Below, in pieces: positions 27,901 to 36,632 of a DNA stretch of 64,000 nucleotides. Numbering within the stretch: the stretch's first letter is position 1; the number at the start of each line of letters is the position of its first letter. Source of the DNA: Olsenella massiliensis (GTDB taxonomy: Bacteria; Actinomycetota; Coriobacteriia; Coriobacteriales; Atopobiaceae). The notes beneath the pieces are model-generated. The model was not told the origin of the DNA and did no database searches. It worked only from the letters and a program-made list of their open reading frames with translations. A program made the translations under genes and the position numbers. Where the stretch lies: assembly GCF_001457795.1 (NCBI RefSeq), contig NZ_LN898211.1, positions 823,908 through 887,907 on the forward strand, read 5' to 3'.

Positions 27901-29283
27901 ATGGTCATGGCGCACGAAGAACATGAGATATGGCTCGGCTACGCGGACCGCTCGGCGCGCAAGGAGCTGGCGCGGGCTCTGAGTCTGATTGACCCGAGAG
28001 CGACGTTGAGCTGCGCCTCAAGCGCCCAGGAGCTGCGGAGATGGTTTTACGACGAGGAGCCCGGCGCGACGCCGGCGATCGTGGGGCTGAGCGAGCGCGG
28101 CGTCTCGGACATGAACCTCGCCGCCGCGCTCGTCGCGGACGGCAGGGCCTCCCGCGTCGCCCTCGTGGTGCGCAAGGCGTCGGGCTCGCTGCGCTCCCGC
28201 GCCGGGCGCGCCGGCATCTCCTGGGTGGTTGACCTCGATGACAAGCCTGCGGCGAGTCCCGCGCGCCCTCGTGACGGCAGCGACAAGATGAGCGCGCGGC
28301 GAAAGGAGCGGTCGCGGGCGGATGAAGCTTCGGGGGAGCGCCCCGACGCCGACGGGGATGTTGCCGACGGGGACGCCGCCGACGAGGCGTTTGCGGGACG
28401 TGACGCGGGACCTGCCGGCGAGGGGCCAAGACGCCCTGCGGGCGATGCGCGGCCGGCCGAGGATGCGGCGCCCGTCCTCTGCTTCGTGTCGGGACGCGGG
28501 GGCGTGGGAAAGTCGACGCTCGTGGCCTGCTGCGCCGAGCGCGCGGCGTCCTGGGGCATGGAGGTGGCCGTCGTGGACCTCGACCTCTCCTGCGGAAACC
28601 TCTTTGCCTACTTCGGCGCCCCTCAGGGCGCGGACCTCGCGCAGCTCGCCGAGGGGCGTCTGAGCGCCGAGCGCATGGGGCGCGTGGGCGTGCGCATAGG
28701 CGAGCGCGTCATGCTCTGGGGGCCTTGTCGCCACCCTGAGGAGGCGGAGACCTTCGCACCCCATGTACAGACGCTCATCGCCTATCTGAGAGGTCGTGCC
28801 GACCTGGTGCTCGTCGACTCGTCAACGACCTTTACCGAGGCGGTGGCGCGCGCCATCCAGGTTGCGGACCGCCTGATGCTGGTGGGCAGCCAGGAGCCCG
28901 GCGCCCTGGCGTCGCTCGCCCGATCCGCCGCGCTCGCAGCACGTCTGGGGGTGGCGCGCACGCGCATGGTGCGCGTGGAGAACGCCGCAGACCTGAGGAC
29001 GAGCCCCCGGCCGCTTTTGGGACGCGTGGAGATGGGCCTGGAGGGAGCCCGCCTCTTCAGGGTGGCCGATGGCGGAGATGACGTGTATGACCTGCTGTGC
29101 GCCGGCGAGGCGGCCGCCCTGGCAAACGATTCCTGCGCATTCTCGGACTCGGTGGGCAGCATGCTCGCGCAGCTCCTTGCGGACCTGGGACGCCTGCCCG
29201 ATGCGAACGAGGCGCAACGAAGCCTGGAGGCGCGGCCGGGCAGGCGACGCTTTGCCCTCTTTGGACGCAGGAAGGGGGCATAG
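27901..29283 (+). CDS. Tad pilus localisation ATPase (CpaE/TadZ-like)
   Basis: A 460-residue protein. Residues 1-110 resemble the divergent receiver-like domain of CpaE/TadZ. A charged Asp/Ala/Gly-rich linker (about 110-195) follows, then a MinD/ParA-type ATPase with the deviant Walker A FVSGRGGVGKSTLVA (about 200) and VVDLDLSCGN. Such proteins place the Tad machine at a cell site. AGGAGGG lies upstream of the ATG at 27901; ATG 27907 is an alternative. It is three bases from tadA. Confidence 0.82.
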   Translation: MVMAHEEHEIWLGYADRSARKELARALSLIDPRATLSCASSAQELRRWFYDEEPGATPAIVGLSERGVSDMNLAAALVADGRASRVALVVRKASGSLRSRAGRAGISWVVDLDDKPAASPARPRDGSDKMSARRKERSRADEASGERPDADGDVADGDAADEAFAGRDAGPAGEGPRRPAGDARPAEDAAPVLCFVSGRGGVGKSTLVACCAERAASWGMEVAVVDLDLSCGNLFAYFGAPQGADLAQLAEGRLSAERMGRVGVRIGERVMLWGPCRHPEEAETFAPHVQTLIAYLRGRADLVLVDSSTTFTEAVARAIQVADRLMLVGSQEPGALASLARSAALAARLGVARTRMVRVENAADLRTSPRPLLGRVEMGLEGARLFRVADGGDDVYDLLCAGEAAALANDSCAFSDSVGSMLAQLLADLGRLPDANEAQRSLEARPGRRRFALFGRRKGA

Positions 29284-29286
29284 GAG

Positions 29287-30618
29287 ATGTCGCTGTTGAG
29301 CATGGTGCGCGAGCAGCAGACGCGCGGCGACGCCACGGCGAGGGAACAGGCCCTTCCTGCGACGTCGGCTGACGCCGGCCTGAGGCTCAAGCGCGAGCTT
29401 GTGGGGCGCCTGGGGCTTGACGCGGTGGCGCGGCTCGCCTCAAAGGCGGACGTCCAGAGGGCCCGCGAGGAGCTTGCCGTCACCTGCCAGGCAATTCTCA
29501 ACGCGCCAAGCTTTGCCGACGTGCCCGTGGACGACCGCGAGGGCCTGGTGCGCTCGACGCTCGACGACATCTGCGGCCTGGGACCCATCCAGGGGCTGCT
29601 GGACGACGAGGAGGTCACGGAGGTCGTGGTCAACGGCACGAAGGGACTCTTCTTCGAGCGGGGCGGGCAGCTCTGCCAGGGCGAGGCGCGCTTCTCGTCC
29701 GACGATCAAATCCTGCTGGTCATCGACCGCATCCTCGCGCCTTTGGGAAGGCGCCTCGACCAGGCGAGCCCCATCGTCAACGCTCGCCTCGCAAACGGCG
29801 ACCGCGTCAACGCCGTCGCCCCTCCCATCGCGGTCGACGGCCCGTCGATGACCATACGCAAGTTCTCCAACCGCATCTCGTCGTTGGGGCGCCTCGTGGA
29901 GCTTGGCTCGCTGCCCGAGTGGTATGCCGGGCTCCTGTCGCTTGCCGTGCGAGCGCGTCAGGACATCGCCGTCGCGGGCGGGACGGGGTCGGGCAAGACC
30001 ACGCTTCTCAACGCCCTGTCCTGCGAGATCGACGTGCAGGAGCGCATCGTCACGATAGAGGACTCGGCCGAGCTGCGCTTCTTTCAGCATCCCGACGTGG
30101 TGAGGCTGGAGGCCCGTGACGCGTCCATCGAGGGCACGGGCGAGGTCACCATCCGTCAGCTCGTGAAGAACGCGCTGCGCATGCGGCCCGACCGCATCGT
30201 CGTGGGGGAGTGCCGGGCGGAGGAGACCATCGACATGCTCCAGGCTATGAACACCGGCCATGACGGCTCCCTGACGACTCTGCATGCCGGGACGCCGCGC
30301 GAGGCGGTCCTGCGGTTGGTGCTCATGGCCCGCTTCGGCATGGACCTTCCCACCGACGTCATAGAGGCGCAGATCGCGACGGCCCTCGACCTTTTGGTCA
30401 TGAGTCATCGCATGGCGGACGGCAGGCGCTACATCGGCTCCCTGTGCGAGGTGGGGGCCAAGGATGCGGGCGGCGTCAGCCTGCGGGAGTGCGTCAGCTT
30501 TGACGAGGAGGAACGCAGCTGGGCGCTGGTGCAGGAGCCGCGCTTTGTCATGGCGGCCCTGAGGGCGCACATGACGAGCCAGGAGGAGGTGCGAGCATGG
30601 AGGTCGCATATGCGTTGA
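29287..30618 (+). CDS. tadA: Tad pilus assembly ATPase
   Basis: A 443-residue type II/IV secretion-system ATPase (CpaF/TadA) that drives pilin assembly. The N-terminal domain has VTEVVVNG, and the motor has Walker A AGGTGSGKTTLLNAL, the Asp box (TIEDSAELRFFQ), a Walker B-like MRPDRIVVGECR and the His box TGHDGSLTTLHAG. The motif set is complete. It overlaps tadB by 22 bp. Confidence 0.95.
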   Translation: MSLLSMVREQQTRGDATAREQALPATSADAGLRLKRELVGRLGLDAVARLASKADVQRAREELAVTCQAILNAPSFADVPVDDREGLVRSTLDDICGLGPIQGLLDDEEVTEVVVNGTKGLFFERGGQLCQGEARFSSDDQILLVIDRILAPLGRRLDQASPIVNARLANGDRVNAVAPPIAVDGPSMTIRKFSNRISSLGRLVELGSLPEWYAGLLSLAVRARQDIAVAGGTGSGKTTLLNALSCEIDVQERIVTIEDSAELRFFQHPDVVRLEARDASIEGTGEVTIRQLVKNALRMRPDRIVVGECRAEETIDMLQAMNTGHDGSLTTLHAGTPREAVLRLVLMARFGMDLPTDVIEAQIATALDLLVMSHRMADGRRYIGSLCEVGAKDAGGVSLRECVSFDEEERSWALVQEPRFVMAALRAHMTSQEEVRAWRSHMR

Positions 30619-31526
30619 GTCTTGCCGCCGTCGCCTGGCTATGCGGATTCGTGCTGCTGGGCGGCTTCAGCGCGCGCGAGGTCAGCGGCGAGCGGCGTCG
30701 AGCGCATGCGGAACGGGCTTTGGGCCGCCTGCTGTGGGCTGTCGCGGGGCTGCCGGTGCCCGCCCTGCTGCTGAGTCGTCCCGCGTGGCGACACCTCTCT
30801 GACTGGGTCTGCGCCCGCGCCGCGGGCGCCGGCCTTAGGCTGGAGCGTCAGCAGGGCTGCGCGCTCGTGCTCTGTCTCTGGACCCTGTGCGTCCTGTCGT
30901 GCCACAGCCTGCCGGTCGCGCTCGTGGCGTCGGCCTGCCTGCTCGCAGGGGTTCCCGCCTGGCACGCCTCGATGACGAGAAGGGAGCGCCGCGACGTGGC
31001 CAGAGCCATGCCCGGCGTGTTTCGCACGCTGGCGATGGCCCTGGGGTCAGGAGAGACGCTCTCCCAGGCCATCGGTTATGTGGGGACGCACGTGGAGGGG
31101 CCGGCGGGCGAGGCCTTTGCCCGGGCGAGCTTGCGCCTGAGCTGCGGGAGCTCCGTCGAGGCGGCGGTCGGGGCCCTGAAGGACGACCTCGACGCGCCGG
31201 GCATGGGGCTTCTTGCCTCGGCCCTGGTGATATCGCAGCGCACGGGCAGCCCCCTCAAGGGACTCTTTGAGTACGCCGCCCGCCTCGTCGAGCGACAGGG
31301 CGAGTTCGAGCGGATGCTCGCCGTGAAAACGGCCCAGGTGCGCCTGTCTGCCCGGGTGGTGTCGGTGCTCCCGGTGCTGCTGGTGGGAGGTCTCGCCGTC
31401 CTTTCGACGGACTTCCGTGCCGGCTTGATGACCCCCGCGGGGGCCTTCAGCCTCCTGCTTGCCTGCGCGATGGACGTCACGGCCCTCCTGGTCATCAGGC
31501 GTCAGATGGGAGGCATCCTCTCATGA
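30597..31526 (+). CDS. tadB: Tad pilus inner-membrane platform protein TadB
   Basis: A 309-residue protein of the GSPII_F family. It has hydrophobic segments near residues 5-25, 95-125 and 245-300, with the type II F domain in between (AMPGVFRTLAMALGSGETLSQAI and LVISQRTGSPLKGLFE). It should form the platform with TadC on which TadA acts. It overlaps tadA upstream and shares an ATGA junction with tadC. Confidence 0.9.
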   Translation: MEVAYALSLAAVAWLCGFVLLGGFSAREVSGERRRAHAERALGRLLWAVAGLPVPALLLSRPAWRHLSDWVCARAAGAGLRLERQQGCALVLCLWTLCVLSCHSLPVALVASACLLAGVPAWHASMTRRERRDVARAMPGVFRTLAMALGSGETLSQAIGYVGTHVEGPAGEAFARASLRLSCGSSVEAAVGALKDDLDAPGMGLLASALVISQRTGSPLKGLFEYAARLVERQGEFERMLAVKTAQVRLSARVVSVLPVLLVGGLAVLSTDFRAGLMTPAGAFSLLLACAMDVTALLVIRRQMGGILS

Positions 31527-32173
31527 GCGCAGATGAGCTGGCGACGCTCGGCGCACTCGCAGCCCTCTCGTGGGTCGGCGCGTTCGTGCTGACGCAAGGC
31601 GGGGGTATTCCTCATCGGGCGGAACGGGGGTCCCTCGTCGTCCTGTGCGACGTCGTCCGGTCGCGGCTGCTGAGGCTGACGCCGCTTGAGGACCTGCGCC
31701 GGGGTCGGCTGAGGCGTCAGAGAAGGTCAGAGCTGATGCGCGAGCTGCCCCAGCTGCTGGATGTCGTCACCCTCGGACTGCTCTCGGGGCTTTCGTTTGA
31801 CGCCTCGCTGGAGCTGTACTGCGACAGGTTCGACGGTGAGACGTCGGCGCTGTTTCACGAGGCCCTCGTCGGCTGGCGGATGGGCGTCGGCAGTCGAGAG
31901 GAGGCGCTCATGGCCATGGCGGACGAGCTGGGCGTCACGGCCCTCAGGCGCTTTGCCGAGGTTGTCTCCCAGGCCCTGCACTTTGGGGCGCCGCTCGCCA
32001 GCGCCCTCGAGCGTCAGTCGCAGGCGATACGGGACGAGCAGCGCGGCGAGGTGGAGGAAGAGATCGAGCGCGTGCCCGTGCGCATGCTGATTCCCCTGGG
32101 GACCTTGGTGGTTCCGGCAATGCTCCTGTCAATTCTGGGTCCGCTGCTGGGAGGTGCGATGCTGGCGGGCTGA
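31523..32173 (+). CDS. tadC: Tad pilus platform protein TadC
   Basis: A 216-residue GSPII_F protein. The core F domain includes ELPQLLDVVTLGLLSGLSFD and VSQALHFGAPLASALE, and a C-terminal hydrophobic hairpin (about 190-216) follows. It is somewhat shorter than many TadC proteins, mainly at the N-terminal membrane part. It overlaps tadB by ATGA and is followed by the pilin gene. Confidence 0.87.
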   Translation: MSADELATLGALAALSWVGAFVLTQGGGIPHRAERGSLVVLCDVVRSRLLRLTPLEDLRRGRLRRQRRSELMRELPQLLDVVTLGLLSGLSFDASLELYCDRFDGETSALFHEALVGWRMGVGSREEALMAMADELGVTALRRFAEVVSQALHFGAPLASALERQSQAIRDEQRGEVEEEIERVPVRMLIPLGTLVVPAMLLSILGPLLGGAMLAG

Positions 32174-32221
32174 CGGGGCTGTTGCCATGATAGTCGGTCG
32201 TTTACGACAAGGGAGGAAAAA

Positions 32222-32437
32222 ATGAGAGAGCTTACGACGATTACGCGGGCAGACGTCCTGATGAGGCGGCTTGCGAGCGGACTGAGATGCCACTGGGGCA
32301 GCGAGGGTCAGGGAACCACCGAGTACGCGATTTTGGTGGGCGTCCTGGTGGTCATTGCCGTCCTGGCGATCATCGCCTTCAGGGGCAAGGTCCAGGAGCT
32401 GTGGGATGCCATTGCGAGCAGCATCGGGTCCCTGTGA
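32222..32437 (+). CDS. flp: Flp-type (type IVb) pilin
   Basis: A 71-residue prepilin with a strong ribosome site (GGGAGGAAAAA before ATG). The N-terminal hydrophilic leader is followed by SEGQGTTEYAILVGVLVVIA. The Gly-Thr-Thr-Glu-Tyr arrangement is the processing and Glu+5 signature of Flp pilins, cleavage being predicted after the Gly. The mature protein is about 41 residues with one hydrophobic helix. It is the likely major subunit of the Tad pilus. Confidence 0.92.
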   Translation: MRELTTITRADVLMRRLASGLRCHWGSEGQGTTEYAILVGVLVVIAVLAIIAFRGKVQELWDAIASSIGSL

Positions 32438-32462
32438 GAAGGGGCGCCGGCGCCTGGCGCGG

Positions 32463-33017
32463 GTGTCGGGCGGGACGGTCTCGTTCCGCCTGGGGGTTGT
32501 GCTGGCCGTGATCACGGTCGCGGTCGCAGGTTGCGTGCTGTTGCTCCGCGTAGGCGGCCTCGCCGGCGCCGGGGGCAACTACGCGCGCACGGGGGATACC
32601 GCCCCGGCGGCGTCAGGGCCCGGAGAAGCAGTCGCTCGCGACTCTGAAGGTGGCGCGTCACGGGGTCAGGGAGCTCAGGAGGACCGCGTATCGCCGGAGG
32701 GCACGGACGGTCCGGGCGTCAGCGTCTGCGCCTCCCCGGCCGAGGAGGGGTCGTGGCAGTGGTGCAGCGAGCGCCCCCTTGACGAGGAGGCTCGTACGCT
32801 TCTTGCCACGTACCAGGGACGAGGCGACTGCGTCCTTGCCCAGGCGGGACGTCTGGACCTTGTGGGGAGGGAATGGGGCTGCGTGGTGCAGGGGGAGGGC
32901 TGGGTTGACGTCTGCCGCGTCAGCGACATGCCCACCGGCGGCAGCCGGGTCAGCGTCGTCAGGATGGGGGCGAGGGCATGGAAGGGGGAGCTGGATGCGC
33001 CGGATGCGGGAACATGA
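32463..33017 (+). CDS. Tad-locus membrane-anchored protein, unknown
   Basis: A 184-residue protein of no recognised family. GTG at 32463 gives SFRLGVVLAVITVAVAGCVLLL as an N-terminal membrane anchor. A low-complexity Gly/Ala/Glu region (about 40-85) is followed by a Cys-containing domain (VSVCASPAEEGSWQWCSERP, then Cys at GDCVL, WGCVV and VDVCRV), six Cys in all, which could form disulfides outside the membrane. No good ribosome site is seen, and a longer version starting inside flp is possible. It overlaps the next TadE-like gene by 23 bp. Confidence 0.55.
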   Translation: MSGGTVSFRLGVVLAVITVAVAGCVLLLRVGGLAGAGGNYARTGDTAPAASGPGEAVARDSEGGASRGQGAQEDRVSPEGTDGPGVSVCASPAEEGSWQWCSERPLDEEARTLLATYQGRGDCVLAQAGRLDLVGREWGCVVQGEGWVDVCRVSDMPTGGSRVSVVRMGARAWKGELDAPDAGT

Positions 33018-33219
33018 GAAAGACGGACAGTCAAGCGGGCAGTCAACGCTGGAATTTGCCCTGGTCACGTTCGCTTTGGTGGCCGTCCTCGTCGCCCTGG
33101 GCGCTCTTTGGCGCTGGGTGGCGGCAAACGGCCTGGTGGAGCGGGCCATCGCGGCGGCGTCTCACGTGTGGTGCGAGGGAGGCGTCCTGGGCGACCTTGG
33201 TGACGTCCTCATGTACTAG
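32995..33219 (+). CDS. Small TadE-like pseudopilin
   Basis: A 74-residue protein with the Tad pseudopilin signature SSGQSTLEFALVTFALVAV: a short polar leader, Gly, then a hydrophobic helix with Glu at +5. ATG at 32995 follows GGGGGAG. The helix (about 19-45) is followed by a short extracytoplasmic tail. It overlaps the unknown gene upstream and the next pseudopilin gene downstream, indicating coupled translation. Confidence 0.7.
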   Translation: MRRMREHEKDGQSSGQSTLEFALVTFALVAVLVALGALWRWVAANGLVERAIAAASHVWCEGGVLGDLGDVLMY

Positions 33220-33709
33220 GGTTGCCCCTTGTGCCCGCACGCCAGGCCCCTTGGGGTCCGACGGGCAGGCAAGCGTCGAGGCGGCCCTGCTGCTGCCCGT
33301 GCTGATGCTCGTCCTCGCCCTGCTCGTCGAGCCTGCCTGCCTGGGGTACACCTGGGCCACCATGCGCTCCTGCGCCGCCGAGACGGCGCGCGTGGCCCTG
33401 ACCGACCTCGACGGCGACCTCTCAGACTGCGAGGCGTTCGCCCGCCGGAGGCTCAAGGCCGTCCCTGACCTGCCGATCTTCCATGTCGGAGGCGCGGATG
33501 ACTGGGTGGTGCAGGTGGGGCGCGACGGCGGGTCCGTCAGCGTGCTGGTGAGGGGCCACGTGCGCCCGCTTCCTCTCATGGGCGTTTTGGCCTCGTCGTT
33601 CATGAGCTCGGACGCGCAGGGGATTCTCCTGGAGGCACGCCTGACAGAGCGTCTGAGAGCGGACTGGATTGGAGGCGGTTATGAAAGCTGGCAGCAGATG
33701 TGGGGCTGA
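33200..33709 (+). CDS. TadE-like pseudopilin 2
   Basis: A protein of up to 169 residues with the pseudopilin motif SDGQASVEAALLLPVLMLVLALL, then an extracytoplasmic domain of about 125 residues. Start is uncertain: GTG at 33200 within the end of the previous gene is chosen, and TTG at 33251 would leave almost no leader before the processing site. The final 29 bp overlap the next gene. The domain contains the pair NH2-terminal Cys (EPACLG, MRSCAAE, LSDCEAF) that could be disulfide-bonded. Confidence 0.65.
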   Translation: MTSSCTRVAPCARTPGPLGSDGQASVEAALLLPVLMLVLALLVEPACLGYTWATMRSCAAETARVALTDLDGDLSDCEAFARRRLKAVPDLPIFHVGGADDWVVQVGRDGGSVSVLVRGHVRPLPLMGVLASSFMSSDAQGILLEARLTERLRADWIGGGYESWQQMWG

Positions 33710-35753
33710 GGAGGCCAGGCGGACGGACAGGCGCCCTCTCGCCCTTGGCATAGGCAGTTTCGTGAGGGACGACGGAGGCTACACGACCGTGGCGGTTGCC
33801 GTCTCGCTGCTCGTGAGCCTGGCGCTCGTGTTCTCCATCGCCTCGCTCACCTGGACGAATGCCAAGTCGGGGGATGTTCAGGCCGTGGCTGACGCGGCGG
33901 CAATGTCGGGCGCCAACGTGGTGTCCGCCTACGCGACCATCGCCCAGGTGCTCGACGCCTGCGTCCTCAGCATGGGACTCCTCGGCACGACGGTGCTCGG
34001 CGCCGGGCTGGTCCTGTCGGCCATACCCGTCGTCCAGGCGCAGGCGCCCCAGGTCATCGACGCGGGAAGACAGATCCTGGACGCCCGACGAGGTTTCGCG
34101 CGCTCGGCCGCCAAGGGCCTCAGTCGGCTGGAGGGCGCGATTCCGGCGCTCGTCGCGGCAAACGCCGCGTCCTGCGTCTCGGCGAACGCCACCGGACGCG
34201 ATCGGTACCTGGGGACCGCGTTGGCCCTGCCCCGAGAATCCCACAGCGACTTCTCGACGCTTGACGACGAGCTGGACGGCAAGGAGCTCGAGAGGACCGC
34301 GGAGGAGCTCAGGGAGGCGACGCGTCGCAAGGAGGAGGCGGACCGGCGTGCCGACGAGGCCAAAGAGCGCGCCTGGAGGGCAGACTGCGTGGACGACCCT
34401 CTGTGCCTGCGCAGCAGGGCCGAGAGCCTTGCGGGTCTCTCGGGAGCGCAGAACCCAGACTACGCGTCGCCGGAAGCGTGGAGGTTCGAGTACGCCCGCG
34501 TCCGCGCGCAGAACTACTACCTGCGTCGCTGGCAGACGGAGCCAGGCGCGGGCTCCAATGCCGAGGAGCTTCAGCGCTCCTGCGCCCGTCGGGAGTTCTA
34601 CCGCTTTGCCTGGGGCGAGGTATTGGAGGCGAGCTGCGTGGAGGAGGACGACGAGGTCTCTCTCACGCTTCCCGACCTGCCTCACACGACGCAGATGGTC
34701 ATGGGCACGACGCTCTACACCGACCGCGTCTGGCCCTGCACCGTCGAGGGGGGCACACGGGTGCTCCACTGCTCGCTGTCGTGCCCCGGCGCGACGGGAC
34801 CCTCTGCGGGAAGGTCGCCCCTCGCCGACGTCGATGCGGGCATCGCGCGACGCTGCGGGGCCTGCGGCATGGACGCCCGCGCGATGGGCAACGTGGCGGA
34901 CGCCTCGACCAACATCAACAACGGCTTCGAGCACTACTGGCGCATCGTCGTGGAGGCGTCACGCCAGTATGAGCAGGCGCGCAAGGACGCCCTGGAGGCC
35001 GAGCGCCAGATGCGAAAGAAGGCCGAGGAGGGCGGCTCCGCCTTCGACAGGGCCATGGAGCTCCTTGCCGCGCCGCGCCCCAAGCTCAGTCCCCCGGGGT
35101 CATACGGGGTCGTCGCCGTCGTGGGCAGGGAGGCCCAGGAGCTTCCGGGCGGGCCGACGAGCGCGGTCCTTGCCGGTACGACGCTCCCGGGAGGCGTGGC
35201 GATCTCTGCGGCGACGCTCGCCCCGGACGAGGACACGGACGGCCATACCGTTCTGTCCAGCGTCTTTGATGGCATCAAGCGCGAGGGGCAGCCCCTTCTG
35301 ATGACCCTGGTGGGTGACATGACGCGTCTGTGGGGCAAGCTGCTCGTGGGATACGGCTCCGCCTACGAGAGCGTCTCGACGGCCATGGAGGACGTCCTCG
35401 GGCGCCTTGACGGGGTGGGGCTTGGGCGCGTGTCCACCTGGCTGCGCGACAGGCTGTCGAGCATCGTCGAGGACATCGGCTTCGAGCCTGCCGACATGCG
35501 TCTCAGGAAGCCCGTGCTCGTCAATAGCCAGCAGGTGCTTGACAAGGCGGGCCTCGGCAAGCTCAGGACGGCGCGGGAGTTCTTCCAGAAGCTGCCGACG
35601 GACCAGGAGGGCCAAGTGCGCGCCTGCGTTGAGCTGGTGAGGCGCGAGCTTGGGGACGTCGAGTTCACGGTCGCGGAGATCCCCATCCCCGGCACGTCGC
35701 TCACCGTGCCTCTCAAGCTGCGCCTTGACAGCCTGCTGGGGGCTGTGTCATGA
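33681..35753 (+). CDS. Large TadG-like Tad-locus protein
   Basis: A 690-residue protein starting at ATG 33681 after GGAGGC. The N-terminus resembles TadG: GGYTTVAVAVSLLVSLALVFSI, a single hydrophobic helix with an Asp-Gly-Gly-Tyr junction, followed by ADAAAMSGANVV, which is typical of TadG/TadE Ala-rich starts. The rest is a large extracytoplasmic region with a charged Glu/Arg coiled-coil stretch (about 200-245), a CxxC (RRCGACG) and several other Cys. No von Willebrand A domain, the usual TadG module, is visible. The role is inferred from position. Confidence 0.6.
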   Translation: MKAGSRCGAEEARRTDRRPLALGIGSFVRDDGGYTTVAVAVSLLVSLALVFSIASLTWTNAKSGDVQAVADAAAMSGANVVSAYATIAQVLDACVLSMGLLGTTVLGAGLVLSAIPVVQAQAPQVIDAGRQILDARRGFARSAAKGLSRLEGAIPALVAANAASCVSANATGRDRYLGTALALPRESHSDFSTLDDELDGKELERTAEELREATRRKEEADRRADEAKERAWRADCVDDPLCLRSRAESLAGLSGAQNPDYASPEAWRFEYARVRAQNYYLRRWQTEPGAGSNAEELQRSCARREFYRFAWGEVLEASCVEEDDEVSLTLPDLPHTTQMVMGTTLYTDRVWPCTVEGGTRVLHCSLSCPGATGPSAGRSPLADVDAGIARRCGACGMDARAMGNVADASTNINNGFEHYWRIVVEASRQYEQARKDALEAERQMRKKAEEGGSAFDRAMELLAAPRPKLSPPGSYGVVAVVGREAQELPGGPTSAVLAGTTLPGGVAISAATLAPDEDTDGHTVLSSVFDGIKREGQPLLMTLVGDMTRLWGKLLVGYGSAYESVSTAMEDVLGRLDGVGLGRVSTWLRDRLSSIVEDIGFEPADMRLRKPVLVNSQQVLDKAGLGKLRTAREFFQKLPTDQEGQVRACVELVRRELGDVEFTVAEIPIPGTSLTVPLKLRLDSLLGAVS

Positions 35754-35787
35754 GCGCGCCAGCGGGCGGCGGACCGCGCGTCCGCGA

Positions 35788-36252
35788 GTGGCGGCGTCAA
35801 GGGCGGGACAGATGACGGTCGAGCTTGCCGCGCTGATTCCCGTCGCCCTGGCGGTGGCGCTCGTCGGCTACAACGTCGCCCAGTTCTGCGCGCTGTGCGC
35901 GAGCTTTGACCGCGTCGCGTACGACATGGTCGTGACCCAGGGGGTCGCACCCTCGGGCGACCAGAATGCCCCGACGGCATTGGCCCAGGTCAAGGAGGGC
36001 ATCGAGCAGGTTATGGGCAACGCTCGCGTCGAGGTGGACGTCTCCGCGGACTCCCTGTCCTCGACGCCGCCAAGGGGAAGGGGGCTCGGCGTTCCCGTCT
36101 CGCCCTTCCTCACGGCGTTCACCTGCACCCTGAGGTACCGTCCCTGGCCGCAGATCTCTGACGTCGCAGGAGTCGGCCTGGGACTTCCCGTCACGGTCAC
36201 GCATCAGCGAACGCTCGTGGTGGACCGTTTCAGGGCGGGGGTGGTGGTCTGA
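35788..36252 (+). CDS. TadE-like pseudopilin 3
   Basis: A 154-residue pseudopilin-like protein. GTG at 35788 gives MAASRAGQMTVELAALIPVALAV, with the Gly-Gln-Met-Thr-Val-Glu processing motif and one hydrophobic helix (about 10-35). ATG at 35812 would remove the leader and is less likely. The remainder is an extracytoplasmic domain. Its stop overlaps the DUF192 gene start in a TGATG arrangement. Confidence 0.7.
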   Translation: MAASRAGQMTVELAALIPVALAVALVGYNVAQFCALCASFDRVAYDMVVTQGVAPSGDQNAPTALAQVKEGIEQVMGNARVEVDVSADSLSSTPPRGRGLGVPVSPFLTAFTCTLRYRPWPQISDVAGVGLGLPVTVTHQRTLVVDRFRAGVVV

Positions 36253-36632
36253 TGAGCCTGGTGCGGGTGCGCCTGAAACGCTCGGGACGCTCCTTGGGGA
36301 GCTTCAAGCTGCTGCTGGGTTGGACAGAGCGGCTGCGCGGCCTGCTGGGAACCACAAGGGACGCGCGGCAGGTGATCTTGTGCCCCTGCTCGTCCATTCA
36401 CAGCTTTGGCATGCGCTACCCCTTGGACGTCGCTCTGGTGGGAAAGGCGGGAACCGTCCTGCGTTCCGAGCGGCGTCTGGCTCCGGGGAGGGTCGTGGGC
36501 TGTCGGCAGGCCTGCCTTGTGATGGAGCGGCCCGCCCGTGGCGGCCCGTGGCCCGACGTGGGCGAGGTGCTGGCGTTTGAGGATAACGGCAAGACATGGG
36601 CGCCCGCAGGGGCGGAAAGGAGGGTGCGCTGA
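36252..36632 (+). CDS. DUF192-family protein
   Basis: A 126-residue DUF192/COG1430 protein. The typical core is present: WTERLRGLLGTTRDARQV, a CPCSSIHSFGMRYPLDVALV segment matching the family's hallmark, and VLELPAG-like end replaced by MERPARG. No signal peptide is seen. Family function is not established. It overlaps the pseudopilin upstream and the FHA gene downstream by TGATG, so it is a genuine part of the Tad operon. Confidence 0.82.
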   Translation: MSLVRVRLKRSGRSLGSFKLLLGWTERLRGLLGTTRDARQVILCPCSSIHSFGMRYPLDVALVGKAGTVLRSERRLAPGRVVGCRQACLVMERPARGGPWPDVGEVLAFEDNGKTWAPAGAERRVR

